Origin: Heyndrickxia camelliae
GTDB lineage: Bacteria; Bacillota; Bacilli; Bacillales; Bacillaceae_C
DNA length: 64,000 nucleotides
Assembly (NCBI RefSeq): GCF_002844575.1
Contig: NZ_PIQO01000003.1
Location: 1 to 64,000, forward strand
Direction of reading: 5' to 3'
Under the pieces are notes generated by a model that was given only the letters and a program-made list of their open reading frames with translations, made no database searches and was not told where the DNA came from. Shown here in pieces: positions 35,342 through 44,543 of the stretch. How positions within the stretch are numbered: position 1 is the stretch's first letter; every line of letters starts with the position of its first letter. The position numbers and the translations under genes are program-made.

Positions 35342-36235
35342 ATGGATATTAGACAATTGAGATATTTTATTGCTATTGTGGAGGAAAGAAAAATTTCCGC
35401 TGCTGCTGAAAGGTTGCATATTTCTCAACCTCCATTAAGTCAGCATTTAAAATCGATGGAAGATGAACTCGGTTCAAAATTAGTAGAAAGAAGTGGTAAA
35501 TATTTTGAAGTAACAGAGGCTGGAAAAGCATTATATAAATACGCCTTACGAATGACACAATTAATGGAAGAAGCGAAAATGGAAGTCAAGGAAGTTGGAA
35601 ATGGGGTAAACGGAAGACTGACAATAGGTATCAATACGTTTTCAGTTGTAGAATTTCCAGAATTACTTTATAAATTTAAAAAACAATTCCCTAAAGTTAC
35701 CTATAAAATTCAGCAAAATGAATCCGCACATCTATGCAAATTAGTAAGAGAGCGGATTGTCGAACTTGCTATCATTCGATTGCCACTTGAGCTCGATAAT
35801 TTTTCTGTACTCCATCTTCATTCAGAACCATTCTACTTTATTACTGCAAATAAGCAGAAACATTTAGGCGATGAAATCACACTTGAAGAAATACAAAACT
35901 ATTCTATGCTGTTACCTAGTACAGAAGGATTAGGTGTGCATTACCTGATTATGGAGGCTTTTTCACGTTATCAGATAAATCCCAACATTATTGGAGAGTG
36001 TTCCGACATTAATCTTTTAATGGATTTAATCTCAACGGACTTTGGAGCGGGAATTGTACCGGAAACAATACTTAAACGTCATAAGGGGTATCCTATATAC
36101 GCTCATAAAATTTCTAGTAGTATACTATCTGCATCTGTAGGATTAATATGGCTGAAAAATCATTACTTGTCTAAAACTGCACAGAACTTCGTTGATTTAA
36201 TAAAAGGTGAAGTAAACTTTGGTGATCATAATTGA
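35342..36235 (+). CDS. LysR family transcriptional regulator
   Basis: A 297-aa LTTR. The N-terminal winged helix-turn-helix is MDIRQLRYFIAIVEERKISAAAERLHISQPPLSQHLKSMEDELG. The effector-binding domain runs from about residue 90 (GRLTIGINTFSVVEF) to the end. It has an AGAGGAGG ribosome binding site. It is divergent from the ankyrin and deaminase genes and is the likely regulator of the neighbouring amidohydrolase cluster, as is usual for LTTRs; the inducer cannot be read from sequence. Confidence 0.92.
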   Translation: MDIRQLRYFIAIVEERKISAAAERLHISQPPLSQHLKSMEDELGSKLVERSGKYFEVTEAGKALYKYALRMTQLMEEAKMEVKEVGNGVNGRLTIGINTFSVVEFPELLYKFKKQFPKVTYKIQQNESAHLCKLVRERIVELAIIRLPLELDNFSVLHLHSEPFYFITANKQKHLGDEITLEEIQNYSMLLPSTEGLGVHYLIMEAFSRYQINPNIIGECSDINLLMDLISTDFGAGIVPETILKRHKGYPIYAHKISSSILSASVGLIWLKNHYLSKTAQNFVDLIKGEVNFGDHN

Positions 36236-36777
36236 TTCAGACCACATTTTTATTGCAATCAATAAAAAATACATTTTTAATATTTATCAAATTTTATAAT
36301 TAGGCTGTTTTCGCAAAGATTATCGCTTTTCGTATAAGTATATAATCCGTGAAACGGATAAGATTTGCGTTCTTTTTTACATTCCGTTTTTCATTTGATT
36401 ATAGAAAATTACCGTAAAAATCCTACTTCCGATTTTTACTCATCTTAAATAACAACAGGCTAAAATCGGCTTTTGGATTTTATACAAAGTATAAGAAAAG
36501 AGTAATGATTCTGCTGATGTTGTCCGAATCAAGGCAATATTCGGAAGGCTTTATCGGATTTCTTGCTTTTTCTGTCTAATTCAAAAGTTTTCGATAGGAG
36601 GCGTTGGTGTATTGATAAACACGAGTCTTTCAAATGAAATACAGTACTTTCCACTGGAATTTCTCCCTGCTTTAATTATAAAACAACTGACTACAAATTT
36701 GTAGTCAGTTGTTAACAACTGCTTAAGTATTTCAAGACTGTATTGAAGTTTTATCTATTTATATTGCACAATTATAT
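36236..36777. other. Intergenic stretch, no gene
   Basis: AT-rich DNA with short inverted repeats (for example around TAATCCGTGAAACGGATA) and the 32-bp palindrome at 36682-36713. The left part (GGCTGTTTTCGCAAAG...) may be a decayed repeat, but I cannot assign it. Confidence 0.4.
36682..36713 (-). terminator. Perfect 32-bp palindrome, probable azoreductase terminator
   Basis: Sixteen-bp arms with no mismatch, centred at 36697/36698 (ACTGACTACAAA then its reverse complement). On the minus strand it is followed by TTTTATAATT, 65 bp after the azoreductase stop. Confidence 0.65.
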
Positions 36778-37425
36778 TTAAACTAACACAACTTGATTAA
36801 CTAGTTTAGTAGCCACATCGGATACTCTACGTAAGCCTTCTGCAATAATCTCATCTGCTTTATCAGGCATTGCATTATGACCCTCAATAATAACTTCATC
36901 GATAATTTCCATACCAAAAATACCGCCAAATACGTTACGCATATAATTAACGGACATTTCCATAGATGCCGCTTCTGGTGTTGAATAAAAACCGCCGCGT
37001 GCATTTAAGAAGATTGCTTTTTTATCCTTCATTAATTGAATCATATTTCCTTCTGAATCGTATTTAAAAGCAAAACCAGCAGCATAAACATAGTCAATAA
37101 ATGTTTGTAATTTAGCAGGGATCGTTAAATTCCATAATGGAAAAGCAAACACTACCACATCTGCAGCAGTTAAAACATCCATCGCTTTTTGTTTTGCATT
37201 TACAAGACGTTGTTCTAATTCTGTTAATTCCTCACCATTTTTCACTTTCCCAAATGCATTAAACAGTTCTTGTCCAAAATAAGGTGTATCTTCTGCAAAA
37301 ACATCATATACAGTAACGTTTAGATTCTTTGCATCTTTTATTGTCTGCATAAAAGTTTCATACATTTTACTGGAAACCCCTGCTTCAGCAGGGCGATTGT
37401 TTGCTTTAACTACTAATAAGTTCAT
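36778..37425 (-). CDS. FMN-dependent NADH-azoreductase (AzoR/AcpD family)
   Basis: A 215-aa flavodoxin-like quinone/azo reductase. The FMN phosphate loop is near the start (VKANNRPAEAGVSSKMYETFM). FAFPLWNLTIPAKLQTFIDYV is the strongly conserved FMN/dimer segment, and FLNARGGFYSTPEAASMEMSVNYMRNVFGGIFGME follows as in AzoR. It reduces quinones and azo compounds with NADH as obligate dimer and likely protects against electrophiles. It is monocistronic, with a GGGGG-type ribosome binding site and the palindromic terminator downstream. Confidence 0.92.
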   Translation of the reverse strand: MNLLVVKANNRPAEAGVSSKMYETFMQTIKDAKNLNVTVYDVFAEDTPYFGQELFNAFGKVKNGEELTELEQRLVNAKQKAMDVLTAADVVVFAFPLWNLTIPAKLQTFIDYVYAAGFAFKYDSEGNMIQLMKDKKAIFLNARGGFYSTPEAASMEMSVNYMRNVFGGIFGMEIIDEVIIEGHNAMPDKADEIIAEGLRRVSDVATKLVNQVVLV

Positions 37426-37777
37426 CTAGTATTTCCCCCTATTGTTTAATATACAATAATTGTAACAGTCATTAGCGAAGGCTATTTATGCCCTTCTCCT
37501 TACCAAATAGTTACTATATCACAATAGCTAGAAATTGTCTGTTTTCCTGCTTTCTAAAAAACATGAAGTCAAAAAAAGGGTTTCATAGTTCCTTTTCTCT
37601 CCTGTAAAAAATACTATTATTGGGAGCATATAAAAAAAGTTTTCGATTAATGAGAGAAAATTTAACAATCACGATATGATGGTAACGGAGAGAAAAGAAA
37701 AAAGAGAGCATAGAGGATTATCCTTATTTGCTCTCTACAAGTTTAAAGTTTTGTTTCGATAGCTTTATTCCTCTTGC
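37426..37777. other. Intergenic stretch between azoreductase and ydjI
   Basis: It holds the azoreductase promoter region and the terminator of the pspA-ydjGHI operon; no gene is visible. Confidence 0.5.
37696..37736 (-). terminator. Terminator of the pspA-ydjGHI operon
   Basis: GAGAGCA / TGCTCTC outer stem with an inner AGGAT/ATCCT pairing, then T6 on the minus strand, 45-80 bp after the ydjI stop. Confidence 0.8.
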
Positions 37778-38764
37778 TTAACTTAGTTTCTGCCCACAAT
37801 TTGAACAAAAATTAGCTCCTTGCGTTTTCGTCCCGCAATTAGGACAAAAGTTTGGCTTTTGTTGAACTTCACCCTGTGGATGTGATTGGTCTGGAACATT
37901 TTGGGATCCAGCAGATTGATTTTGATTCATTTTGTTTAGCATTTGGTTTGCAACATTCATTCCCATCATCATCCCAGCCATATCGGAGGCAGTGCTACCA
38001 CCACTCATTTTTCCACTGGACATTCCATCTATCATGGAAATTTGCTGATATTTATCAATATTTCCTACCATTCCATAGGATGCATTTTTATTAATCATAT
38101 CTTGAATTTCTTTTGGATAACTAAAGCTCATGATATTAAAGTCGCTTATGGAAATGCCATTTTCCATGATCTCCATATCTAAATCTTCTTTAATGCCTCT
38201 GGAAATTTCAAATGAATTGGACTGAAGATTGAACATATCCTTGCCTTCTCGGCTAATCCATTTCATTAACAACTGATCTAGAATAGAAGTAATCCGAAGT
38301 TTAACATCGTCCACCAAATACTGGTCCTTCACTCCAGCAATTTTATCGATTAAAGCAATATAATCATTCACTTTAAAATTAAAAGTTCCATTAGCTCGTA
38401 TCGGCATGCCCCCGGGTAGTCCTGGTGCAGGAATATTAATAGCATTCCTTGTACCCCATTTTACATTGAACTCCTTCGTGTTCACAAATAAGACTTCCAC
38501 CCTCATACCGCTGTTAAAACCAAACTTGAATCCTTTCAAAGTAGATAAAAACGGAATGATTTGTGATTCAATATCATACTCTCCCTCGTCCTTAAATACC
38601 CCTTCAATCTTTCCATTATGAAAAAATATCGCGTCTTGACCAGGGCGAATAATCAATTTACTTCCTTTTTTAATCTCACGATTGTGCCATTTATAAAAAA
38701 TCATATCATCCCGAAATTCTTGCCATTCTACTATATTTGCAAATTGGTTTTTAAAAAAAGACAT
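37778..38764 (-). CDS. ydjI: SPFH-domain protein with C-terminal zinc ribbon (YdjI)
   Basis: A 328-aa SPFH/virion-core-like protein. The N-terminal part (MSFFKNQFANIVEWQEFRDDMIFYKW, LIIRPGQDAIFFHNGKIEGVF) and RNAINIPAPGLPGGMPIRANGTFNFKVNDY are characteristic. A Gly/Met/Gln-rich linker leads to a zinc ribbon, FCPNCGTKTQGANFCSNCGQ. In B. subtilis YdjI is a partner that recruits PspA-family protein YdjF-type complexes to the membrane with YdjG and YdjH. It is the last gene of the operon here. Confidence 0.88.
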   Translation of the reverse strand: MSFFKNQFANIVEWQEFRDDMIFYKWHNREIKKGSKLIIRPGQDAIFFHNGKIEGVFKDEGEYDIESQIIPFLSTLKGFKFGFNSGMRVEVLFVNTKEFNVKWGTRNAINIPAPGLPGGMPIRANGTFNFKVNDYIALIDKIAGVKDQYLVDDVKLRITSILDQLLMKWISREGKDMFNLQSNSFEISRGIKEDLDMEIMENGISISDFNIMSFSYPKEIQDMINKNASYGMVGNIDKYQQISMIDGMSSGKMSGGSTASDMAGMMMGMNVANQMLNKMNQNQSAGSQNVPDQSHPQGEVQQKPNFCPNCGTKTQGANFCSNCGQKLS

Positions 38765-38792
38765 GTCTTTCCACTACTCCTTCTAAATGCTA

Positions 38793-39587
38793 TTAAAACT
38801 TACCTCCGCTGCTCCCGCTATGGGAATAACCGCCTCTTGTAACTCCTCCACCGCCGCCGCTTTTATTATTATTGGACGGCTTCCTTTGCTTAGTTACCGT
38901 TTGCCTTATAAACACATCTCTCTTGTTAAGCACTTTTGATTTATTACTATCCATATAAGTTCTAGCATTTACTGTTACCCTACCACCAGATTGGTAGGCC
39001 ATAAGTGTAACAATGATGGCGCCTACAGCAATTGACACAATCAGTTGAAACCACCATTTAAAAAGAATATTTTCCGGATTAACGCCTGGTTTATATCCCA
39101 TGTATTCATGCGAAAGTTCAATATATTTAGAAAAAGCCTTAAAATACTTGCCATTGGATAAATCAGGAGTGATTTTATCCTGAATCAGATCTAATCGATT
39201 ATTATCCAAGTATTCTTCCGCCTTTTGAAATCCCGCTAAATATACATCTCTCTCTTTCATATCAATAAATAAAATAGCCGTATTCCCATGGGGTTTATCA
39301 TATCCAGGTGCATTCTCATCATAGAAATTCTCTACATATTCAATATAGCCTTTTCCGTCTATTCCATTTACCGTAAGGATGAGAAAAGCGGTATTGGTAT
39401 CCTTCCCTTTTTCATTTGCTAATGCTTCTAACTTTGCCACTTCATTATCTGTGAGCAGGTGTGCTTCGTCATATACATAGCGTTTTTGATTAATTGATTC
39501 AGCATTTGTTTTCAATGTAAAGGAAGATACAAGCAAATAAGTTGTCAAAAGAAATAAAAGGCTGCGTTTTAAAAATCTCCCTCTCAC
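38793..39587 (-). CDS. ydjH: TPM-domain membrane protein (YdjH)
   Basis: A 264-aa protein with a signal peptide or anchor (MRGRFLKRSLLFLLTTYLLV), an extracytoplasmic TPM domain (YVYDEAHLLTDNEVAKLEALA, NTAFLILTVNG, NTAILFIDMKERDVYLAG), one membrane helix (FQLIVSIAVGAIIVTLMAY) and a Gly/Ser-rich tail (SGGGGGVTRGGYSHSGSSGG). I chose the GTG at 39587, which overlaps the ydjG stop (GTGA) and restores a normal signal peptide; a longer frame lies inside ydjG. It is part of the envelope-stress module. Confidence 0.85.
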   Translation of the reverse strand: MRGRFLKRSLLFLLTTYLLVSSFTLKTNAESINQKRYVYDEAHLLTDNEVAKLEALANEKGKDTNTAFLILTVNGIDGKGYIEYVENFYDENAPGYDKPHGNTAILFIDMKERDVYLAGFQKAEEYLDNNRLDLIQDKITPDLSNGKYFKAFSKYIELSHEYMGYKPGVNPENILFKWWFQLIVSIAVGAIIVTLMAYQSGGRVTVNARTYMDSNKSKVLNKRDVFIRQTVTKQRKPSNNNKSGGGGGVTRGGYSHSGSSGGKF

Positions 39588-40612
39588 CAAAAACCACCGC
39601 CCATCAAAAAGGACATGCATTTTAAAGCCAGAAATGTTCCAGCGGTAATGCCACCGAACCACATTGACACTTTGCTGGTGCTGATAGGCGGCTTACCAAC
39701 TACTTTTCCTGTTTGTCCATTCATCGCAAAAATATGTTCAGAATGATTGAAATCATAACTAATCATCCATACTGGCAATAAAACATAGGAACTATTAACA
39801 CTACTCGTATTAATTCTTTTATTTTTATAATGGATAGAATGATAGCCTGATAAGGTTGAATGAATATATGATTCAATATATTCTTTGATTTTATCCTTCG
39901 CTCTTGGTAGCAGGTCTGAATCCGTATAATTATACTTTTCTGCAATATACCCCGCTAAATATGGAGTTTTAAAATCTTTTAATTGCTCATAAGGAAATGG
40001 TTCCAATTTATCCATCAATTCATCATTCATTTTTTCAGATGCATCGACGGGGATTTTTACATAATCAAGATTAATATCGCGGAAAGCATTATAATACTTT
40101 GTCTCCGTGTAAATATATTCACCTCTTGTATATGTCCTAACTTTTGTACATTCAGCATCTACCTGTACTTTACTATTTAAATCAAATAACCAATACGGAA
40201 CATACATACCAGTTATCCCTTTTATTCGGTCTGCCGACATAAAACCCTTTGGGGTAAGCAACCCTTTTCTACACCACTTCTTAAACGCTTGCGTTGCTTC
40301 TTCTTTACTAATTGTAAAAGGTATAACTTTTGCCGGAGCAAGATTTCCTGAAAGTCGATCTGCGATAACGACAACAGAACCGCAAAAACTGCAATTGGTT
40401 GCAGTAGTCTCTGCCTCCGTAATTAATACCGCTCCACAACTTTCACAATGATATTCGTTTGCCTCATCTTCAGTAAATCTGGCTGTTTTTAACTCTTCTG
40501 GATAATTATCAATGTTCTCGTGTTTTCCACAAGCATCACAAGATAAAGTCCCAGATTCGGAATCAAATTTCATATCATTGCCGCAATCCGGACACTTATA
40601 TTGAAATAACAT
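39584..40612 (-). CDS. ydjG: Zinc-ribbon membrane protein (YdjG)
   Basis: A 342-aa protein. The N-terminus has two zinc-ribbon-like Cys pairs: YKCPDCGNDMKFDSESGTLSCDACG and CESCGAVLI...NCSFCGSV (TFIIB-type). A central domain of unknown structure follows (TISKEEATQAFKKWCRKGLLTPKGF, GMYVPYWLFD, LPVWMISYDF). A membrane helix near the C-terminus (WFGGITAGTFLALKCMSFLMGG) anchors it. In B. subtilis YdjG and YdjH interact with PspA. It follows pspA by about 95 bp. Confidence 0.87.
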   Translation of the reverse strand: MLFQYKCPDCGNDMKFDSESGTLSCDACGKHENIDNYPEELKTARFTEDEANEYHCESCGAVLITEAETTATNCSFCGSVVVIADRLSGNLAPAKVIPFTISKEEATQAFKKWCRKGLLTPKGFMSADRIKGITGMYVPYWLFDLNSKVQVDAECTKVRTYTRGEYIYTETKYYNAFRDINLDYVKIPVDASEKMNDELMDKLEPFPYEQLKDFKTPYLAGYIAEKYNYTDSDLLPRAKDKIKEYIESYIHSTLSGYHSIHYKNKRINTSSVNSSYVLLPVWMISYDFNHSEHIFAMNGQTGKVVGKPPISTSKVSMWFGGITAGTFLALKCMSFLMGGGFW

Positions 40613-40706
40613 GTTTTAATCCCCTCTTTAGAATGGAAATAGTAAAATAAAAAAGCCATAGGGGTACCAAAGCTATAGTACATCACTACAGCTTTAGTGA
40701 AATAAT

Positions 40707-41387
40707 TCAGCTATTATTTTTTAGTTTTTCTTTCAAAGCATTGAGTTCTTCCTCAACAGCCAAGCTGTTTTCATCATATTTTGCAGTTAATTCTTCTATA
40801 TCATCTTTAGGCCCTGCATTTAATTCTGCCATAGCATTAGCCTCGTCCAATGCTTGATTTACCTTATCTTCCATTCTTTCAAAAGCAGAAATAGAATGAC
40901 TTGCACCAGAAACTGATGCTCCTAACTTATTCATACGCTCCTGTGTTTTTGCTACTGACCATTTTGCTTTTAGCATATTTCTTCGTGAATCTAATTCCCC
41001 GATATCTGATACAAGCTTATCGTGCATCTGTTTCATTTGCTGCGCATTAGTGGATGCTAATTGAAAGGATGTTTGCAATTCAGATAGTTTTATTGCTAGA
41101 CTTGCCTTTTTCTCAAGAAACTTTCGGGCATCATCTTCATTTCCTGTTTCCAAAGCTTTCAATGCGTAACGTTCCATCTTTTCTATATCTGATTGACACT
41201 CATTTAATTCTCTCTTCACTCTTTGCTCTTCTGCCATTACGGATGCAGTTTCTGATTTCACCTTACCTAAGTCCTTGTTTAAGTTTCGTAAATATTGATC
41301 GATCATTTTTTCTGGATTTTCTGCTTTGTCCAATAATGCATTGATATTACTTGACATGATATCTTTAAATCTTGTGATAATGCTCAT
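40707..41387 (-). CDS. pspA: PspA/IM30 family envelope-stress protein (YdjF)
   Basis: A 226-aa coiled-coil ESCRT-III-like protein. The start MSIITRFKDIMSSNINALLDKAENPEKMIDQYL is the classic PspA N-terminus, followed by long helices (LGKVKSETASVMAEEQRVKRE and on) to the end. It binds and remodels stressed membranes. ATG 41387 has AAGGAGG 9 nt upstream; a frame 13 codons longer lacks a ribosome binding site. It is the first gene of the pspA-ydjG-ydjH-ydjI operon. A sigma-W-like promoter lies about 110 bp upstream. Confidence 0.92.
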   Translation of the reverse strand: MSIITRFKDIMSSNINALLDKAENPEKMIDQYLRNLNKDLGKVKSETASVMAEEQRVKRELNECQSDIEKMERYALKALETGNEDDARKFLEKKASLAIKLSELQTSFQLASTNAQQMKQMHDKLVSDIGELDSRRNMLKAKWSVAKTQERMNKLGASVSGASHSISAFERMEDKVNQALDEANAMAELNAGPKDDIEELTAKYDENSLAVEEELNALKEKLKNNS

Positions 41388-41499
41388 CTTTGATATCCTC
41401 CTTATGATTCCAAGTTTTGCCTTCACAGTCTATATATATTTGCTAAGACGTAAATTATTGTCATCGAGTAAGCCATTTAGAAACACTCAATTATTACAA

Positions 41500-41527
41500 T
41501 ATACTGTTTTGTACGAAAAAAGTTTCA
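41500..41527 (-). promoter_or_regulatory. Sigma-W-like promoter for pspA-ydjGHI
   Basis: TGAAAC (41522-41527) and AGTATA (41500-41505) are exactly 16 bp apart on the minus strand. The sigma-W consensus is TGAAAC-N16-CGTATA, so there is one mismatch. The orthologous B. subtilis operon is a sigma-W target. Confidence 0.72.
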
Positions 41528-41613
41528 TTTTTTCATTCTTAAGTTTTAGATTCTATAAATATAATGTAAGTGATACTCGACACATTAAATAATGGAAAAA
41601 GGAGATATAATGA

Positions 41614-42360
41614 TCATAGTTCCTGATCACTATACTCTCCTTCTTTCTTAACAAAATAATGTGCAAATTGTCCATTTTTAATTTCCAAACAATTTAATTG
41701 ATGGCCATACACACACGCTCCATCGATTCCAATTTTTTTATTCCCATAAAATATATTAGGGTCATTCTGTAAGATAAACGTTGGCGTATGTCCATGAATA
41801 ATTGTTTGTGGAAATGAATGATCAAAATGCAGAAATGGATCACGTATCCAAATAAAATCATGTTCACTAGTGTTTTTCCAATCTTCATGACTTGGATTAA
41901 TACCTGCATGGACAAATATAAAGGAATCGTTTTCATAAAAGTACGGTAAACTTTCAAGAAAATCAATTAAATCCTTATTTTCCTTTAATATAACCTCTGC
42001 CCATTTTTTATATGTATCTTCTTCTATGTTCTCCTTAATATCCGTCCCTAGAAAGGATTGAATGGTTGCAAGTCCGCCATTCATAAAATATCTTTCCAAA
42101 GTTTCAACTGGTTCCTTCAGCCAATCACAAAACATTTGGTCGTGATTTCCTTTTAAGGCAATTACCCCATTTGTTACAACTAATTTTTTAACAAATTCAA
42201 CTACTTCCTTACTTTTACTCCCCCTATCTACATAATCTCCCAATAATATTAATTGATCATTTATGGGATCAAAGTTTGCGAGCTTTAGAAGTTCTTGAAA
42301 TTCATGTAAACAGCCATGTATGTCACTAATAACTAATATTCGTTTCTCTATCGCACTCAT
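41614..42360 (-). CDS. PPP-type metallophosphoesterase
   Basis: A 248-aa phosphatase of the PrpA/PrpE-like group. The PPP motifs are ISDIHGC, LLGDYVDRGSKS and LKGNHDQM, with later His ligands in FVHAGINPS and IIHGHTP. These bind two metals for hydrolysis of protein Ser/Thr phosphates or dinucleoside polyphosphates. The start is uncertain: the ATG at 42360 follows a weak GAGTGGGG; a GTG two codons earlier exists. It is monocistronic. Confidence 0.88.
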   Translation of the reverse strand: MSAIEKRILVISDIHGCLHEFQELLKLANFDPINDQLILLGDYVDRGSKSKEVVEFVKKLVVTNGVIALKGNHDQMFCDWLKEPVETLERYFMNGGLATIQSFLGTDIKENIEEDTYKKWAEVILKENKDLIDFLESLPYFYENDSFIFVHAGINPSHEDWKNTSEHDFIWIRDPFLHFDHSFPQTIIHGHTPTFILQNDPNIFYGNKKIGIDGACVYGHQLNCLEIKNGQFAHYFVKKEGEYSDQEL

Positions 42361-42545
42361 CCCCACTCATTAGTTCGTGTATATTCTTGTAGTATTTAAA
42401 TTATTTTAACATATATTCGTTTTTCTAAATATATTTTAATTTCTATTTATTCGCTTGTCTAACTAGATAAAAACAAAAATTTCTTAGAATAAGCTTTGCA
42501 CATTAGAATATATTTTTTATAAACTTATAATTTAAAGGAGATTAT

Positions 42546-42794
42546 ATGAATCACTTTGATTACAATAAGTGTGAAGATATAATAAAATTAATAGAAAAAC
42601 ATATCGAGGAGTTAAAACTAGTTCGAAATAGAATTAAAAGAAGTATCAATGATTCACAATATGGGAAACTTACCACAAAAACAAAGGAGCTTGAAAGCCT
42701 CCTTCACGACAACGATATCAAATTAATGACGTTAATTTTACTACAAGAGAAAATGAAAGAAGTAATTATTTCGAAGGATAAATTTCAAGCATAG
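42546..42794 (+). CDS. Small coiled-coil protein of unknown function
   Basis: An 82-aa, highly charged, all-helical protein (IIKLIEKHIEELKLVRNRIKRSI, then LMTLILLQEKMKEVIISKDKF). No Cys, no membrane segment, no motif known to me. An AAAGGAG ribosome binding site precedes the ATG with good spacing, so it is probably real. It converges on the exonuclease gene with only a few bases between them. Confidence 0.65.
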   Translation: MNHFDYNKCEDIIKLIEKHIEELKLVRNRIKRSINDSQYGKLTTKTKELESLLHDNDIKLMTLILLQEKMKEVIISKDKFQA

Positions 42795-42798
42795 TATT

Positions 42799-43527
42799 TC
42801 ACGTGCTAGAAAGATACTCATAAATATCATATAATGTTTCAAAGCCTCTTTTCTGTACTTCCTCCATAAAAATGCTCCAAAGCTTTGCTGTTAAGAAGGC
42901 ATCTCCCATAGCATGATGCCGGTTTTTTATTTCAATATTATGACTTATACAGTATTCATCTAATGTCTTTAATTCTGATTCAGGATATATAACACGTGAT
43001 AAAAAAGATGTATCAATGATTCTGTTTCGAAATGGCGTCCTAAATAGTTTCCAGCTTTCATGCTGGAAGAACTTTTTTTCGTGATTCGAATGATGGGCCA
43101 CTAAAGGTTGTTGTTGAATAAATTGGAAAAATCCCTTCAACACCTCTTCCCTGGAAGGTGCTGCAGCTAATTCATTTTCCTGTATTTTTGTTAATGTTTG
43201 TATTTCCTTTGGAATTGGTATTTCTGTATTTATTAGAGAATAATATGTTTGATGGTCGAAAATATTTGCCCCTTTCATATTAATAGCTCCAATGGAAAAC
43301 ATGACATCCCCTTTGTCTGGGTAAAAACCAGTTGTTTCTATATCTACAACTGTCACCTTTAATTCACTTAACGGAATTGTTAAGTGATTATTCGCTGCAT
43401 CCTTTTCCATTCGCCGGATAACAGCCTTTTGCTGTAAGCTTTGACCTCCTTGTAATGCATTTATAACATTTGCATTGATTCTTCCCTGAACTTCCTTCAT
43501 ATATTGAAAAATAGAGTCAATCCTCAT
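42799..43527 (-). CDS. DEDDh 3'-5' exonuclease (DnaQ-like)
   Basis: A 242-aa exonuclease. Residues 1 to about 50 are an extra N-terminal helix-rich part. Exo I is VVDIETTGFYPDKGD, exo II is LVAHHSNHEKKF and exo III is HHAMGDAFLTA (His and Asp). The four acidic residues and the His expected for two-metal catalysis are present. It overlaps the DUF294 gene by 4 nt, so the two are translated together. Such exonuclease-DUF294 pairs are common beside transporters in bacteria, and here the neighbour is an ammonium transporter. The substrate nucleic acid or nucleotide is unknown. Confidence 0.88.
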   Translation of the reverse strand: MRIDSIFQYMKEVQGRINANVINALQGGQSLQQKAVIRRMEKDAANNHLTIPLSELKVTVVDIETTGFYPDKGDVMFSIGAINMKGANIFDHQTYYSLINTEIPIPKEIQTLTKIQENELAAAPSREEVLKGFFQFIQQQPLVAHHSNHEKKFFQHESWKLFRTPFRNRIIDTSFLSRVIYPESELKTLDEYCISHNIEIKNRHHAMGDAFLTAKLWSIFMEEVQKRGFETLYDIYEYLSST

Positions 43528-44504
43528 AGTAGCCTCCTTTTTCGAAGCAACCGTTCTACAGATTCATGCAAGTTTATCACATCCTTCATCATTCTTTTTA
43601 TTAATCTTTTCTGGTCTTGATTTAACTTCTTTATATATAAAGAATTAGCATGACCATATATTGATTCAACCGACAATTCAATCCTTATCGCTAAAAGTTG
43701 TTCAAAGTATTGATGGCTTCTAGTTAATGGATTCTTCCATTCTGTAATTTCCATTAACGAATCCATCCGTTCTAATGTAGAGATGCTTGTCACTCTATAT
43801 ATTAGTGATAATAAACGAATGATATTAACATACGGTATATAAATTGTCTTTTTAATATCAATCATTTTACTGGTTGGAGAGGTTCTTTCGATTATAAATT
43901 GCCCTAAAGGATTCAACCCTTTTGGAATGTGTTGGATATTTGCCAATAATCTATGGATCAACAAGGGTTTATCGTATGTGTGGGTTAGAATCACTTGACT
44001 TAAATCCGAAAGAAAACTATTTTCACCAACGACTGCTCTTGCATCGAGGAAAATGTGCAAATATCTTAACGATTCCATATTCTCTTCTTCCATCCATAAT
44101 ATAAGCTGATTTTTCCACTCTGATAATGATTTGCACCACTTAGGATTAGAACTCATTACATTCCCATCACAATAAGAATATCCTACTTGTTCCATCCCAT
44201 CTGTAATTTCTTTCCCTAAGCACTTAAAATAATTACCGCATCTCTCATCATGATTTTCATAGATTATTCCGTGATCCTGATCACTTGTTACACTTTGTTC
44301 AGAGCGTCCCGCACTCCCCATCACAAACCAGGTAAAGCGACAAGGCAGCTCTCCAATAGCTGCCTTCATTCGCCTACTTGCTATCTCTATTACTTTTCGC
44401 ATTACTTTATCATGAAAATCATTTAACGCAGCGATATCAGATATAAAATTTACAATATTATTATCTTTCCAGGTTTTTAAATCTTTATAGGAGCAAAACT
44501 CCAT
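43524..44504 (-). CDS. DUF294 nucleotidyltransferase-like protein (GlnD-related)
   Basis: A 326-aa protein. The nucleotidyltransferase motif is WFVMGSAGRSEQSVTSDQDHGIIYE, similar to GlnD and GlnE catalytic loops (GSxxRxE...DxD). The C-terminal third is the helical DUF294_C substrate-binding domain (LSLIYRVTSISTLERMD, LAIRIELSVESIY). CBS and cyclic-nucleotide domains found in longer homologues are absent. It follows the ammonium transporter on the same strand by about 40 bp and is coupled to the exonuclease. It might modify a nitrogen-signalling protein, but no PII gene is in the window. Confidence 0.86.
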   Translation of the reverse strand: MEFCSYKDLKTWKDNNIVNFISDIAALNDFHDKVMRKVIEIASRRMKAAIGELPCRFTWFVMGSAGRSEQSVTSDQDHGIIYENHDERCGNYFKCLGKEITDGMEQVGYSYCDGNVMSSNPKWCKSLSEWKNQLILWMEEENMESLRYLHIFLDARAVVGENSFLSDLSQVILTHTYDKPLLIHRLLANIQHIPKGLNPLGQFIIERTSPTSKMIDIKKTIYIPYVNIIRLLSLIYRVTSISTLERMDSLMEITEWKNPLTRSHQYFEQLLAIRIELSVESIYGHANSLYIKKLNQDQKRLIKRMMKDVINLHESVERLLRKRRLL

Positions 44505-44543
44505 ATACTAAATCCACCTTTTCTTAGACATATGAATCCGTAC

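Noticed and set aside
39588-39662. Longer N-terminus of YdjH
   Set aside because: It lies within ydjG and spoils the signal peptide; the GTGA overlap at 39584-39587 explains coupling.
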